Shown: in pieces, positions 50,104 to 59,829 of the stretch
How the letters are laid out: every line of letters begins with the position of its first letter
Numbering within the stretch: position 1 is the stretch's first letter
Origin: Mesorhizobium sp.
Lineage (GTDB): Bacteria; Pseudomonadota; Alphaproteobacteria; Rhizobiales; Rhizobiaceae
DNA: 64,000 nt
Reading direction: 5' to 3'
Assembly (NCBI RefSeq): GCF_024710845.1
Contig: NZ_JANJTZ010000053.1
Location: 124,001 to 188,000, forward strand
Made by a program: the position numbers and the translations under genes
The notes under the pieces: model-generated
Told to the model about the DNA's origin: nothing
Databases searched by the model: none
The model's input: the letters and a program-made list of their open reading frames with translations, nothing else

Positions 50104-50199
50104 GTCCCTCAATCCTTGTGATTCCGGGCCCACTGATGCTAAACGCCCGGGCGCGCCGGGGCCAATGCCCCGGCGTCCAACACAGTCCGGAAAGCCGCC

Positions 50200-51453
50200 A
50201 TGTCCGCCTTCAAGTCCGATTTCCTGCACATCATGTCCGAGCGCGGCTTCATCCATCAGATCTCCGACGAGAACGGCCTTGACGACCTGTTCCGCACGAC
50301 AAGCGTCTCGGCCTATATCGGCTTCGACGCAACCGCGAAAAGTCTGCATGCCGGCTCGCTGATTCAGATCATGATGCTGCACTGGATGCAGAAGACCGGC
50401 CACAAGCCGATCGCGCTGATGGGCGGCGGCACCTCGATGATCGGCGATCCGTCGTTCAAGGACGAGGCGCGCAAGCTTCTGACGCCGCAGGACATCGACG
50501 ACAACCTCGCCGGCATCCGCCGCAACTTCGCGTCATACCTGACCTTCGGCGAGGGTCCCGGCAAGGCGTCGATGGTCAACAATGCCGACTGGCTGATGGA
50601 CATCAAGTATGTCGAGTTCCTGCGCGACGTCGGCCGGCATTTTTCCGTCAACCGGATGCTGTCCTTCGATTCCGTCAAGCTCAGGCTGGACCGCGAGCAG
50701 TCGCTGTCCTTCCTCGAGTTCAACTACATGATCCTCCAGGCCTACGACTTCGTCGAGCTGAACAAGCGCTACGGCACGCGGCTGCAAATGGGCGGCTCGG
50801 ACCAGTGGGGCAACATCGTCAACGGCATCGATCTCGGCCACCGCATGGGCACGCCGCAGCTCTACGCGATGACGACGCCGCTGCTCACCAGTTCCTCCGG
50901 CGCCAAGATGGGCAAGTCGGCATCCGGCGCCGTCTGGCTCGATGCGGAGATGCTGAGCCCCTACGATTTCTGGCAGTACTGGCGCAACACCGAGGACGCC
51001 GATGTCGAGCGTTTCCTGAAGCTCTATACGACGATGCCGATGGACGAGGTGAAGCGGCTCGCGGCACTCGGCGGCTCCGAGATCAACGACGCGAAGAAGG
51101 TGCTCGCCACCGAGATCACGGCGATGCTTCACGGACGCGGAGCAGCTGAACAAGCGGCGGAGACGGCGCGGAAAACCTTCGAGGAAGGCTCCGTGTCGGA
51201 CGACCTGCCGACCGTGACCGTCCCGCAGGCGACGCTGGACGCCGGCGTCGGCATCCTGGCGCTGTTCGTCACCGCGGGGCTTGCCGCCTCGAACGGCGAG
51301 GCGCGGCGGCACGTCCAGGGCGGCGCGGTCAGGGTCAATGACAAGCCGGTGTCGGATGAACGGATGCAGATCACGGCAGCCGACATCGGCAGCAACGGCG
51401 CGATCAAGCTGTCGCTCGGCAAGAAGAAGCACGTGCTGGTGCGGGCGCAGTAG
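50200..51453 (+). CDS. tyrS: Tyrosyl-tRNA synthetase
   Basis: The 417-residue class I synthetase has [17 protein letters not shown] (HIGH-like), [35 protein letters not shown], the KMSKS-like AKMGKSASG, and a C-terminal S4 RNA-binding domain (about 345-410, [21 protein letters not shown]). It charges tRNA-Tyr; the window also contains a tRNA-Tyr gene. Length is normal. Confidence 0.97.
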   Translation: MSAFKSDFLHIMSERGFIHQISDENGLDDLFRTTSVSAYIGFDATAKSLHAGSLIQIMMLHWMQKTGHKPIALMGGGTSMIGDPSFKDEARKLLTPQDIDDNLAGIRRNFASYLTFGEGPGKASMVNNADWLMDIKYVEFLRDVGRHFSVNRMLSFDSVKLRLDREQSLSFLEFNYMILQAYDFVELNKRYGTRLQMGGSDQWGNIVNGIDLGHRMGTPQLYAMTTPLLTSSSGAKMGKSASGAVWLDAEMLSPYDFWQYWRNTEDADVERFLKLYTTMPMDEVKRLAALGGSEINDAKKVLATEITAMLHGRGAAEQAAETARKTFEEGSVSDDLPTVTVPQATLDAGVGILALFVTAGLAASNGEARRHVQGGAVRVNDKPVSDERMQITAADIGSNGAIKLSLGKKKHVLVRAQ

Positions 51454-51679
51454 GCGCGGATTCAGGACGTGTCCGCGAACGCCGGCAAGCGTTCGCGGCT
51501 GGCATCGGTGACATTGCCCCTGTCGACAGGCGTCGCCCACCGGATGCAATGGGCTTCCGTCCCGTGGATCGATTTCTGCCTGTTCTCCCCAACCCCTTGT
51601 TTCCGCTCGCCCGCCAACTTTTTCGATCCACACCCTTCCGGCATGCATGACACTGGCGGCGGTCAAACGGGAGCCGGCG

Positions 51680-52138
51680 ATGGGTTGGAAGGCGAAGACA
51701 GGGAGGGAGCAGCAGGTGCTGAAGAGCATCGTCTCGACCCTGCTTGCCCTCGCCGCTCTCGCCGAAAAGTCTGCCGGAGATACGCCCTGGGTCCGCTTCT
51801 GCGTGCTATGGGCCGCCCGGCAGGCCGATCTGATCGCAAGAGACTACGTCGCCGGCTCGACATGGAATACGGCCGGCCGGCTCTGGTCGCCCGCTCTCCC
51901 GGCAGTCCGCTACGGCACCGCTCCGGCCGACGCGCTGGATCTCGCCGCCTCGCTGCGTGCTCTCGCGCTCGTCGTCTGCGGCATGGCGGCGTACTTCCGC
52001 CGCGTTTCTTTCTGGCGGCAGGGTCAGGCATCCGGCGAGGTCGTCCGTGACAGCCGCCTGCTCCACGGCCTTGACGCAGTCCTGCGGAGACTTCGGGATG
52101 TCGCGGCGCCAGCGGTCGAAACCCGCGACACCTCCTAG
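51680..52138 (+). CDS. Hypothetical protein
   Basis: An open frame of 152 residues with a ribosome site (GGGAG) five bases before ATG 51680. Its sequence is Ala/Arg/Leu-rich with amphipathic helices (QVLKSIVSTLLALAALAEKS, DLAASLRALALVVCGMAAYF); one helix (about 95-112) might be membrane-associated. No domain is recognised. It follows tyrS by 226 bases and could be a species-group-specific small gene or a misread frame. Confidence 0.5.
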   Translation: MGWKAKTGREQQVLKSIVSTLLALAALAEKSAGDTPWVRFCVLWAARQADLIARDYVAGSTWNTAGRLWSPALPAVRYGTAPADALDLAASLRALALVVCGMAAYFRRVSFWRQGQASGEVVRDSRLLHGLDAVLRRLRDVAAPAVETRDTS

Positions 52139-52273
52139 AAAGCGTCCCTCCCTTGCGCGGGAGGGCGCATCATTCGAACGATCTCACTTACTTCCGCAAA
52201 AAGATGCCGTGCGGTCGACGACCTTGCACGGCCGAACATCGACACGCCCCGACGTCGCGCCTCTTCCTCCGTC

Positions 52274-52303
52274 ATTCCAGGACCGCGCAGCGGGACCTGG
52301 AAT
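52274..52303. repeat. Imperfect palindromic element of a dispersed-repeat type
   Basis: ATTCCAGG (52274-52281) and CCTGGAAT (52296-52303) flank a GC-rich centre (ACCGCGCAGCGGGA), followed on the minus strand by GACGGAGGAAGAGGCG. Palindromes of this look recur between genes in Rhizobiales genomes and yield false ORFs reading GFQVPLRGPGMTEE, as here. Only one copy was noticed in the window. Confidence 0.5.
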
Positions 52304-52396
52304 CCAGAGCCGTGACCTCGGAGCGGAGACTGCGTATTCGACGACACTTAGGCCGGAGCGCCGGAGGACCTGCCCTGTGAACTGGCGAACGAGCCC

Positions 52397-55300
52397 TCAA
52401 CTCGCCGCCAGCAAACTCGCATTGCCGCCGGCTGCCGTCGTGTCGACGCAGACCGACCGCTCATGCGCGTACGCCGCCGGAAAAATCGTCTCGGCGATCA
52501 ACGGCACGATCGGGCCGGGTTTCTCCGCGAGGATTCGACGAATCTCCCGCGCGGTCGCTCCCGCCCTCGAAAAGGCCACGGCATCCACCGTCGTCGCGGC
52601 GAGTTCGCCCTGCATCAACGTGCCGTCCAGCACCTCCAGCGGCAGTGCCTTCCCGGTGAGCGGTTGCAGCGCGGCTGTCGCCTTCGGCGCGACGGCGACT
52701 ACCGAGTTTCCCGCGGCAAGCGCTTGCACGACCTGCGCCAGAAGCGAATCGGGATCGGGGCCGAGGCACAACACCTTGCCGCGCGGCACCAGCGTCAGCG
52801 TGTTGGATTCGCCGGTCGGTCCCGGCAGGTCGACCGGGCCGAACTCCGTCGCCGCCGCCGCCGCGATCGCCTCGCCCGCCTTGCCGCGCAGATGCTTGCG
52901 CAGGATGGCGATGCGGTCGCTGCGCGTCGACCAGTTGTCCATCCGCGCGTCGGGGAACCGGCGCGGCAACGCAACCGCATCGGCCTGGCCGACGTCTCCT
53001 GTCGCCACGGCCGACTTGCGGAAGCGGCGCAGATAGTTCGGCCCGCCCGCCTTCGGCCCGGTCCCCGACAGTCCCTCGCCGCCGAACGGCTGCGAGCCGA
53101 CCACCGCGCCGATCTGGTTGCGATTGACATAGACATTGCCGGCATGAATCCGGTCGATGATCCGCTGCACCCGCGCCTCGATGCGGGTGTGCAGGCCGAA
53201 GGTCAGCCCGTAGCCCCTGGCATTGATGTTCGCCACCACGAGGTCGAGTTCCTCCGGCTCGAACGTCGCGACATGCAGCACCGGCCCGAAGATCTCCCGC
53301 TCCATCTCGGCAATGCCCGAGACGCGGAAGATATGCGGCGGCACGAACAGCCCTTCGCCGGGCGCTTCGAGCTTGGCGATCAGCCGACCCTTCGCCTCCA
53401 TCGCCTCGCAATAGGCGGCGATCGAATCGCGCGCCTCCGCGTCGATCACTGGCCCGACATCGGTGGCATAGAGCCACGGATCGCCGACGGTCAGCGCCTT
53501 CATCGCGCCGGTCAGCATTTCGAGCACCTTGTCCTCGACGTCGGACTGCACATAGAGGATGCGCAGCGCCGAGCAGCGCTGGCCGGCGCTCTGGAAGGCG
53601 GATGCCAGGATGTCGCGCACCGCCTGCTCGGGCAGCGCCGTCGAATCGACCACCATCGCGTTGAGCCCGCCGGTCTCGGCGATCAGCATCGCGTCGGGCG
53701 CCGCCGTCTCGGCGAGCTGCCGTTCGATGATGCGGGCAACGTCCGTCGAGCCGGTGAAGCAGACGCCCGCGATGCGCGGATCTGCCGTCAGCGGTGCGCC
53801 GACCGATGGCCCGTCGCCCGGCACAAGCTGCAGCGCGTCCGGCGGCACGCCCGCCTCGTGCAGCAGGTCGACGGCCCGCGCGGCGATCAGCGGCGTCTGC
53901 TCGGCCGGCTTGGCGATCACCGCATTGCCGGTGACGAGGGCGGCCGCCACCTGGCCGGTGAAGATCGCCAGCGGAAAATTCCACGGCGAGATGCAGGCGA
54001 TCACGCCGCGCGCCGAAGTCGCCACCTCCGCCTTCGCCGCTTCGGCCGCATAGTAGCGCAGGAAGTCGACCGCCTCGCGCACTTCGGCCACGCCGTCGGC
54101 GAGCGTCTTGCCGGCCTCCCGCGCGCAGAGCGCGAAGAACTCCGCCTCATGCGCCTCGTAGAGATCGGCCGCGCGCAGCAGCATCGCGGCGCGCTCATTG
54201 ACCGGCGTTGCCGCCCACGCCGGGAATGCCGCGGCGGCCCGTCCGACGGCGGCTTTCACCGCTTCGCCGTCCGCCTCGCGCACGGTGCCGACGACGTCAT
54301 CGGGTTTCGCCGGGTTGACGATCGGCCGCTCGCTTCCCGCGACACCCGCCGTCCAGCGGTTCTGCTCCGAAAACTGTCCACGTCTGCCGTGGATGTCCGA
54401 CAATGCGACCGTGTCATTGAGGTCGTGCCCGATGGAGTTCTTGCGGGCAGGAAGGAAGATGTCGGACGGGAAAGGAATGAGTGAATTATGCGCGCTCCCC
54501 TGGCTCTCCACGATGTCGAATGGATCGCGAGCGATGAGTTCGGCACTCACCTCCTCGTCGACGATCTGATGGACGAAGGACGAGTTGGCGCCATTTTCGA
54601 GCAGGCGCCGCACCAGATAGGCAAGCAGGTCGGAATGGGAGCCGACCGGCGCGTAGATGCGGCAGCGCGTGCCCTCGCTCGCCCGCACCGCCTCGTGCAG
54701 CGCCTCGCCCATGCCGTGCAGCCGCTGGAACTCGAAGGCCGACTTGTCCTCCGCCATCGCCAGGATCGCGGCGACCGTGTGCGCATTGTGGGTGGCGAAC
54801 TGCGGATAGATCCGGTCGGTCATGCCGAGCAGCTTCTTGGCGCAGGCAATATACGAGACATCGGTGTTGGCCTTGCGTGTGAACACCGGATAGCCGGCAA
54901 GGCCCAAGGTCTGCGCCCGCTTGATCTCGGTATCCCAGTAGGCGCCCTTGACGAGGCGGACCATGATGCGCCGGTCGAGCCGCTTCGACAGTGCGTAGAG
55001 CCAGTCGATGACGTAGTGCGCCCTCTTTCCGTAGGCCTGCACAACGACGCCGAAGCCATCCCAGTCGGTCAGTTCCGGATCGGCGAGCACGCGTTCAACG
55101 ACGTCGAGCGACAGGTCGAGCCGGTCCGCCTCCTCGGCGTCGATGTTGAGGCCCATGCGCGCGTGCCGCGCCGCATGGCAAAGCGACGTGAGCCGCTCTG
55201 CCATCACCGGCAGCATCGTCTCGCGCTGCGACTGCTCGTAGCGCGGGTGCAGCGCCGACAGCTTCACCGAGATGCCGGAATTGTAGCGGATGTTGGTGCT

Positions 55301-55981
55301 CGACGCGCCGCTGTTGAGCGAGGAGATCGCATCCGCATAGGCGCGATGGTACCGCAGCGCGTCGGCTTCTGTGCGCGCAGCCTCGCCCAGCATGTCGAAC
55401 GAATAGAGATAGCCCTTGCGGCTATACGGCTTGCCACGCCGCACCGCCTCCTCGATCGTGCGGCCGAGCACGAACTGCTCGCCCATCTCGCGCATGGCGG
55501 CGGAGACAGCGGTGCGAATGACGGGCTCGCCGAGCCTGCGCACCATGCCGCGAAGCGTCCGCTCGATACCGCCCTCGCCCTCGTCCAACACGCGGCCGGT
55601 CAGCGCCAGCGCCCAGGTCGACGCATTGACGAAGATCGAGCTCGATTCACCCGAATGCGCAGACCAGTCGTGCGGCGCGATCTTGTCCTGGATCAGGTCG
55701 TCCATCGTCTCGGCGTCGGGCACGCGCAGCAGCGCCTCGGCCAGGCACATCAGCGCCACGCCCTCCTTGGTCGAGAGCCCGTATTCGGAGAGGAACACCT
55801 CCATCAGTTTCGGGTCGGAGGACGACCGCACCGCCTCGACGAGCTTCACCGCGCGGCCGGAGATCGCCGCACGCTGGCCCGGATCGAGCGCCGCCTGCTC
55901 GATCAGCCCCCTCAGAACGGCATCCTCGTCGGCGAGATAGGCTTGGCGCAGGTCGTCCCGGAGCGAAGCGAGCGTCGGCAT
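52397..55981 (-). CDS. putA: Bifunctional proline dehydrogenase / L-glutamate gamma-semialdehyde dehydrogenase
   Basis: The 1194-residue protein has an N-terminal PutA helical domain (residues 1-170), the proline dehydrogenase barrel (about 175-480; GMGEALHEAVRA and RIYAPVGSHSDLLAYLVRRLLENG for FAD), an aldehyde dehydrogenase domain (about 540-990; Glu in IAETGGLNAM at about 765, Cys in SAGQRCSALRI at about 801), and a C-terminal domain. It oxidises proline to glutamate at the membrane with FAD and NAD. It lacks the ribbon-helix-helix repressor domain of enterobacterial PutA; control is presumably by the divergent Lrp-type regulator. The stop at 52397 faces the hypothetical gene. Confidence 0.96.
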   Translation of the reverse strand: MPTLASLRDDLRQAYLADEDAVLRGLIEQAALDPGQRAAISGRAVKLVEAVRSSSDPKLMEVFLSEYGLSTKEGVALMCLAEALLRVPDAETMDDLIQDKIAPHDWSAHSGESSSIFVNASTWALALTGRVLDEGEGGIERTLRGMVRRLGEPVIRTAVSAAMREMGEQFVLGRTIEEAVRRGKPYSRKGYLYSFDMLGEAARTEADALRYHRAYADAISSLNSGASSTNIRYNSGISVKLSALHPRYEQSQRETMLPVMAERLTSLCHAARHARMGLNIDAEEADRLDLSLDVVERVLADPELTDWDGFGVVVQAYGKRAHYVIDWLYALSKRLDRRIMVRLVKGAYWDTEIKRAQTLGLAGYPVFTRKANTDVSYIACAKKLLGMTDRIYPQFATHNAHTVAAILAMAEDKSAFEFQRLHGMGEALHEAVRASEGTRCRIYAPVGSHSDLLAYLVRRLLENGANSSFVHQIVDEEVSAELIARDPFDIVESQGSAHNSLIPFPSDIFLPARKNSIGHDLNDTVALSDIHGRRGQFSEQNRWTAGVAGSERPIVNPAKPDDVVGTVREADGEAVKAAVGRAAAAFPAWAATPVNERAAMLLRAADLYEAHEAEFFALCAREAGKTLADGVAEVREAVDFLRYYAAEAAKAEVATSARGVIACISPWNFPLAIFTGQVAAALVTGNAVIAKPAEQTPLIAARAVDLLHEAGVPPDALQLVPGDGPSVGAPLTADPRIAGVCFTGSTDVARIIERQLAETAAPDAMLIAETGGLNAMVVDSTALPEQAVRDILASAFQSAGQRCSALRILYVQSDVEDKVLEMLTGAMKALTVGDPWLYATDVGPVIDAEARDSIAAYCEAMEAKGRLIAKLEAPGEGLFVPPHIFRVSGIAEMEREIFGPVLHVATFEPEELDLVVANINARGYGLTFGLHTRIEARVQRIIDRIHAGNVYVNRNQIGAVVGSQPFGGEGLSGTGPKAGGPNYLRRFRKSAVATGDVGQADAVALPRRFPDARMDNWSTRSDRIAILRKHLRGKAGEAIAAAAATEFGPVDLPGPTGESNTLTLVPRGKVLCLGPDPDSLLAQVVQALAAGNSVVAVAPKATAALQPLTGKALPLEVLDGTLMQGELAATTVDAVAFSRAGATAREIRRILAEKPGPIVPLIAETIFPAAYAHERSVCVDTTAAGGNASLLAAS

Positions 55982-56122
55982 GTGCGGTCAGGTCCCGGAT
56001 TGTGTCTCAAGCGATCGCGCGAAGATAGCACAGGCTGCGCCGCAGGCCGGTCCGAACATGTTGACGTCACGCGTCGAATGGACCAACGATGGTCGACACT
56101 TCGGCTCATTCGGACTGCGCAC

Positions 56123-56578
56123 ATGGATAGTCTGGACCATCTGGACCGCATCGATCGCAACATCATCGCGGCGCTTTCGGCCGACGGGCGTCTGTCGATG
56201 GCCGCGCTGGGCGCGAAGGTCGGCCTGTCGAAGACGCCGGTGCAGGCCCGCGTCCGCAAACTCGAGGAAAGCGGCTACATCCGTGGCTACCAGGCGATCG
56301 TCGACCGCGAGAAGATGGGCGAAGGTCATGTCGCCTTCGTGCAGGTCAAGCTGTCGGACACGCGATCCGACGCGCTCGACGCGTTCAACCGCGCCGTGCG
56401 CCTCGTGCCCGAGATCGAGCAGTGCCACATGATCGCGGCGAATTTCGACTACCTGCTCAAGGTGCGCACCCGCGACATCGGCGCCTACCGCCGCGTGCTC
56501 GGCGAGCGCATCTCCGCCCTGCCCCACGTGGCGCAGACCTCGACCTATGTCGCGATGGAGACGGTGAAGGACAGGTAG
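56123..56578 (+). CDS. putR: Lrp/AsnC family regulator (PutR-like)
   Basis: The 151-residue protein has an N-terminal HTH (about residues 4-60, LDRIDRNIIAALSADGRLSMAALGAKVGLSKTPV in outline) and an AsnC ligand-binding domain (about 65-150, VAFVQVKLSDT and YLLKVRTRDIGAYRRVLGERI). By context it activates putA in response to proline, as PutR does in Agrobacterium and Rhodobacter. The ATG at 56123 is chosen. The 141-base putA-putR gap should hold its binding sites; I could not pick one with confidence. Confidence 0.93.
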   Translation: MDSLDHLDRIDRNIIAALSADGRLSMAALGAKVGLSKTPVQARVRKLEESGYIRGYQAIVDREKMGEGHVAFVQVKLSDTRSDALDAFNRAVRLVPEIEQCHMIAANFDYLLKVRTRDIGAYRRVLGERISALPHVAQTSTYVAMETVKDR

Positions 56579-56608
56579 TGCCGCAGCTCTGCCAGATAAG
56601 CCTGTCCC

Positions 56609-57856
56609 TCAGTTGGATAGCGGCCTGCCCGTATCCAGCGTCTTCAAGAAGGCCACCAGTGCCTTCTTCTCGCGCTCCGACAGCGTCAGCGGCTGCAGCT
56701 CGCTTTCGCCCTTCGGCGGCTTGGGTGCCGAGGAATAGTGCTCGATCACGTCCTCGATCGTCGCGATCTGACCCGAGTGCATATAAGGCGGACGCGAGAC
56801 GGCGCCGCGCAGCGACGGCGTCTTGAACGCCCGCACCATCAGCGGGTCGTCCTTGGCGACGAAGCGCAGTTCGCCGCACTGCTCCGGCTTGGCGTCGCTG
56901 TAGCGGCCGAGACAGTTGAACGGATCGGCCAGCGCCTTCGGGATGCCCGCGGCACGGCCTGAATCCTCCGGCAGTTCCGGCGGCTGCGGCACGCCGGTAT
57001 TATGGAAATGCTCGTCGCTGAAGCGCGGGCCGGCGTGACAGGTGACGCAATTGGCGCGGCCGATGAACAGCTTCAGGCCGAGCCGCTCGGATTCGTCGAG
57101 CGCAGCGTCTCCCTGCGGCGCCTCACCCGCCGCGATCGCCCGCGCAAAGCGGTCGAAGCGCGTCTCCTCATGCCGGATCGAGCGCTCGAAGGCCGCGATC
57201 GACTTGCCGATATTGGCGAAGACCGTGTCGATCTCGGCGCGCTTGGCTTCGGGAATGGCCTGCCATGCCGCCTTTTCCTCGGCGGTGCCGAGCGGTCCCG
57301 CATTGCGCGGCACACCCGCCAGGTCCGGCAGCGGCCCGAAGATGCGCTCGTAGCGGTCCTTCAGCGACGCGGTGACGAAATGCGCATAGGCCGTGCGGTT
57401 GCCGGCATGCTCTCGTGCATCCTCCAGCGGTCCGAGCGCCTGCGCCCACAGGCTGTCCTTGCGGCCGTCCCAGAACTGCCAGGGACTGAAGGCGACGCCG
57501 GCGAGCGGCATGGTGCGCCGGTCGGTCAACCCCACTGCGCGGCCGAGCGGCCGGCCGTCCTGGAACTGCCGGTCAACCTGATGGCAGGTCGAGCACGACA
57601 CGTCGCCGTGACCCGACAGGCGCGGCTCGAAAAACAGGGTGGCGCCGAAGGCCGCCGCCAGCCGGTCGTCGGCGAAGCGGTTGGACGGATCGGCCGGCAG
57701 CGGCGGCAGTCGATCGAGTGAGAGCGAGGCGATTGTCGCCTTCTCGGAGTCGGTGAATTCGTCGCCCGAACACCCGGCCGCCAGTACGAGCATGGTAACG
57801 GCAATACTCGCGAGCGCCCGGCGTAAAGCCTCAGAGGCTGAGATTAAACGTGACAT
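56609..57856 (-). CDS. Di-heme cytochrome c peroxidase family lipoprotein (CcpA/MauG-like)
   Basis: The 415-residue protein has a signal with lipobox VLAAGCSG (Cys29) and two CxxCH heme sites: SCSTCHQVDRQFQDG and NCVTCHAGPRFSDEHFH. Further blocks are FWDGRKDSLWAQALGPL and AFKTPSLRGAVSRPPYMHSG, typical of bacterial di-heme peroxidases. It would be membrane-tethered in the periplasm, reducing H2O2 or oxidising a partner protein like MauG. Its start overlaps the end of the FixH-like gene by 26 bases, so the two are translationally coupled. Confidence 0.92.
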   Translation of the reverse strand: MSRLISASEALRRALASIAVTMLVLAAGCSGDEFTDSEKATIASLSLDRLPPLPADPSNRFADDRLAAAFGATLFFEPRLSGHGDVSCSTCHQVDRQFQDGRPLGRAVGLTDRRTMPLAGVAFSPWQFWDGRKDSLWAQALGPLEDAREHAGNRTAYAHFVTASLKDRYERIFGPLPDLAGVPRNAGPLGTAEEKAAWQAIPEAKRAEIDTVFANIGKSIAAFERSIRHEETRFDRFARAIAAGEAPQGDAALDESERLGLKLFIGRANCVTCHAGPRFSDEHFHNTGVPQPPELPEDSGRAAGIPKALADPFNCLGRYSDAKPEQCGELRFVAKDDPLMVRAFKTPSLRGAVSRPPYMHSGQIATIEDVIEHYSSAPKPPKGESELQPLTLSEREKKALVAFLKTLDTGRPLSN

Positions 57857-58271
57857 CGTCTTCTCCGGCCGCCGCCTTGATGTGCAGCTTGAACTCCCAC
57901 CAGCCCGACATGTTGAAGCGCACGCCCTCTATCCGGTAGCGCCCGTCGCCCAGCGCAGCCGTCACTTGCGGCGCCGTGGGCAGGCCGTGACCGTGCTGCG
58001 GCATACCGCCGTCCACCGCGATCTCGGCGCCCTCGACCGGCGCGCCGTCCGCCGTCGTCACGGTCACGACCCAGCTGTGCAGCGTGTTGCGCTCGAACGC
58101 CGGATTCTCGGGCGCGATTTCGACGGCATAGAGGCCTTTCGCCGTCTTCTTGCTCCGGGCTAGGTCCAGGTCCGAGGGCGGCGCCATCGCGAACATCATG
58201 TAGCCGACCGCCGCCGCGACGGCGAGGACGACCGCGCCGAGAGCAATGCCGATCCTGCCCTTTAGACCCAT
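57831..58271 (-). CDS. FixH/YtkA-like membrane-anchored protein
   Basis: The 146-residue protein has one N-terminal membrane helix (about 8-30, IGIALGAVVLAVAAAVGYMM), followed by a periplasmic beta-sandwich of the FixH/YtkA type: VEIAPENPAFERNTLHSWVV, GAEIAVDGGMPQHGHGLPTAP (a His/Met-rich loop that could bind Cu), and FNMSGWWEFKLHI. Such domains occur with copper handling or oxidase assembly. The ATG at 58271 has AAGGAGGTTTCGG upstream. It precedes and overlaps the di-heme peroxidase gene. Confidence 0.8.
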   Translation of the reverse strand: MGLKGRIGIALGAVVLAVAAAVGYMMFAMAPPSDLDLARSKKTAKGLYAVEIAPENPAFERNTLHSWVVTVTTADGAPVEGAEIAVDGGMPQHGHGLPTAPQVTAALGDGRYRIEGVRFNMSGWWEFKLHIKAAAGEDDVTFNLSL

Positions 58272-58415
58272 CCGAAACCTCCTTTTTCCGACGTGTTCCA
58301 ACGTCTCGTCGATCACCTAGGGCCTCCCGGTACTGGAGGGTCAAGCATCTTTTTCCAGCCTTGCCGCCGGACCGATGGAACACCTATAGACGGTGCATCG
58401 AATGGAGGGGATCGG

Positions 58416-59339
58416 ATGGATCGCAAGGGCGTCGCGTCGGTCGGTGAATGCATGCTGGAGCTCTCGGCGCGACCGGACGGTGCCTGGAACCTCGGCTATG
58501 CCGGCGACACGTTCAACACGCTGTGGGCCATCCGTGCGCTGACCGGGCATCCCTGCGACTACGTCTCCGCCTTCGGCGACGATCCGTTCTCGGCAAAGCA
58601 GATATCTTTCCTGGCGGAAGCCGGGATTGGCGTCGCGGCGAGCCCGGTAATCGCCGGTGCCCGGCCGGGGCTCTATGCGATCAGTCTCACGGGCGCAGAG
58701 CGGTCCTTCACCTACTGGCGCTCCGATTCAGCCGCGAATCAGCTCGCCTCGCAGCCTGCACAATTGGCGAAAAGCCTTGAAGACCGGGCACTTGTCTATT
58801 TTTCCGGAATCACCTTGGCAATTCTGTCGCCTCAGGCGCGCGAAACGCTCCTTGCCGCTGTGGCGGTTGCCCGGACGGCCGGAAGCCTCGTCGCCTTCGA
58901 TCCGAACTACCGCCCTCGCCTCTGGGCGTCCCCAGACGAGGCCAAGGCGGCGATCGACGCCGCACTCGCCGTGTGCGACATCGCCCTGCCGACCTTTCCG
59001 GACGAACAGATGCTCTATAGCGACCCCTCCCAGGAGGCCACGGCCGATCGACTGGTCCGGGCCGGCGTGCGCGAGATCGTCGTGAAAGACGGGGCGGACC
59101 CCTGCCTGGTCGTGACGGAAAAGGACCGCTCCAAAGTTCCGGCGGTCCATGTGGCTAACCCGGTGGACACGACCGGCGCCGGCGACAGCTTCAACGGCGG
59201 CTATCTCTCCGCGCGACTCCTCGGCCATTCGCCTGCCGAGGCGGCTGCGCTGGCACACAGTGTCGCCGCGGCCGTCGTACAGGTGCGCGGCGCGCTGGCA
59301 CCCTACGAGACATTGCGGTCGGCGTTCACGCACTCCTAG
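58416..59339 (+). CDS. kdgK: PfkB-family sugar kinase, probable 2-dehydro-3-deoxygluconokinase
   Basis: The 307-residue ribokinase-fold protein begins ASVGECMLELSARPDGAWN with GYAGDTFNTLWAIRAL, as KDG kinases do. It has the anion-hole and catalytic Asp in PVDTTGAGDSFNGGYLSA and SFTYWRSDSAA for the substrate. It would phosphorylate 2-keto-3-deoxygluconate to KDPG for Entner-Doudoroff cleavage. The ATG at 58416 has GGAGGGG seven bases upstream. Its stop shares CTAG with the convergent NTF2-like gene. Confidence 0.88.
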   Translation: MDRKGVASVGECMLELSARPDGAWNLGYAGDTFNTLWAIRALTGHPCDYVSAFGDDPFSAKQISFLAEAGIGVAASPVIAGARPGLYAISLTGAERSFTYWRSDSAANQLASQPAQLAKSLEDRALVYFSGITLAILSPQARETLLAAVAVARTAGSLVAFDPNYRPRLWASPDEAKAAIDAALAVCDIALPTFPDEQMLYSDPSQEATADRLVRAGVREIVVKDGADPCLVVTEKDRSKVPAVHVANPVDTTGAGDSFNGGYLSARLLGHSPAEAAALAHSVAAAVVQVRGALAPYETLRSAFTHS

Positions 59340-59770
59340 ACGGTCTTCTTGCCCGAAAGCCGGCGTCGAAGCCGAGCAAGCCCCAGGAAGAAGCCGCCGA
59401 TCCCGTTCGGCCCATATGGCTCGTAGGCACGCAAGGCGGCTATCAGCCCGTCTTTCGTCTCGATGACAAAGACTTGCGGAAACTTGAGGTTCTGGCCGGA
59501 ACTCAACGTATGGTCGGTGTCGATCTCGACGGCGCCCGACAGTCCGTCTTCGGAGCCGAAGAAATGTCTGATTTGGAAGCCGAAACGCTTCATCACCGAC
59601 AGGCCCCAGTCGATGCCTTCCTCGATCTCGGCTAGACCGGCCATGAGCGGCTGCGGATAGTGCGGATCGAAAAGTACCGCACCAGGCGCGAAAGAGGCGA
59701 GCACCGCCGCCTTGTCCCGCGCTTCAAGCGCTCGAAAGGTCCGCTCGAGAACTGCCCACGCCTGAGACAC
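59336..59770 (-). CDS. NTF2-like (SnoaL) protein
   Basis: About 144 residues. The SnoaL/NTF2 cone is seen in ERTFRALEARDKAAVLASFAPGAVLFDPHYP, IEEGIDWGLSVMKRFGF, AVEIDTDHTLSSGQNL and FVIETKDGLIAALRAYEPYG. The family includes isomerases, hydrolases and binding proteins, so function is open. The start GTG at 59770 is favoured over an earlier in-frame site because GGAGG is positioned seven bases before it. Confidence 0.78.
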   Translation of the reverse strand: MSQAWAVLERTFRALEARDKAAVLASFAPGAVLFDPHYPQPLMAGLAEIEEGIDWGLSVMKRFGFQIRHFFGSEDGLSGAVEIDTDHTLSSGQNLKFPQVFVIETKDGLIAALRAYEPYGPNGIGGFFLGLARLRRRLSGKKTV

Positions 59771-59829
59771 CGCGATCCTCCGATTGACCGGCCGAACGCT
59801 ATGCGGATTCTTGCCCTTAGGGAAGCGTG

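Noticed and set aside
51469-52050. Alternative 193-codon frame overlapping the hypothetical gene at 51680
   Set aside because: It lacks a ribosome site, is Arg-rich, and overlaps the better-supported frame starting at 51680.
52135-52347. 70-codon minus-strand ORF
   Set aside because: It is a read-through of the palindromic repeat at 52274-52303.
52463-54484. A 673-codon plus-strand open frame opposite putA
   Set aside because: PutA on the minus strand has intact catalytic motifs; the plus-strand frame has none.
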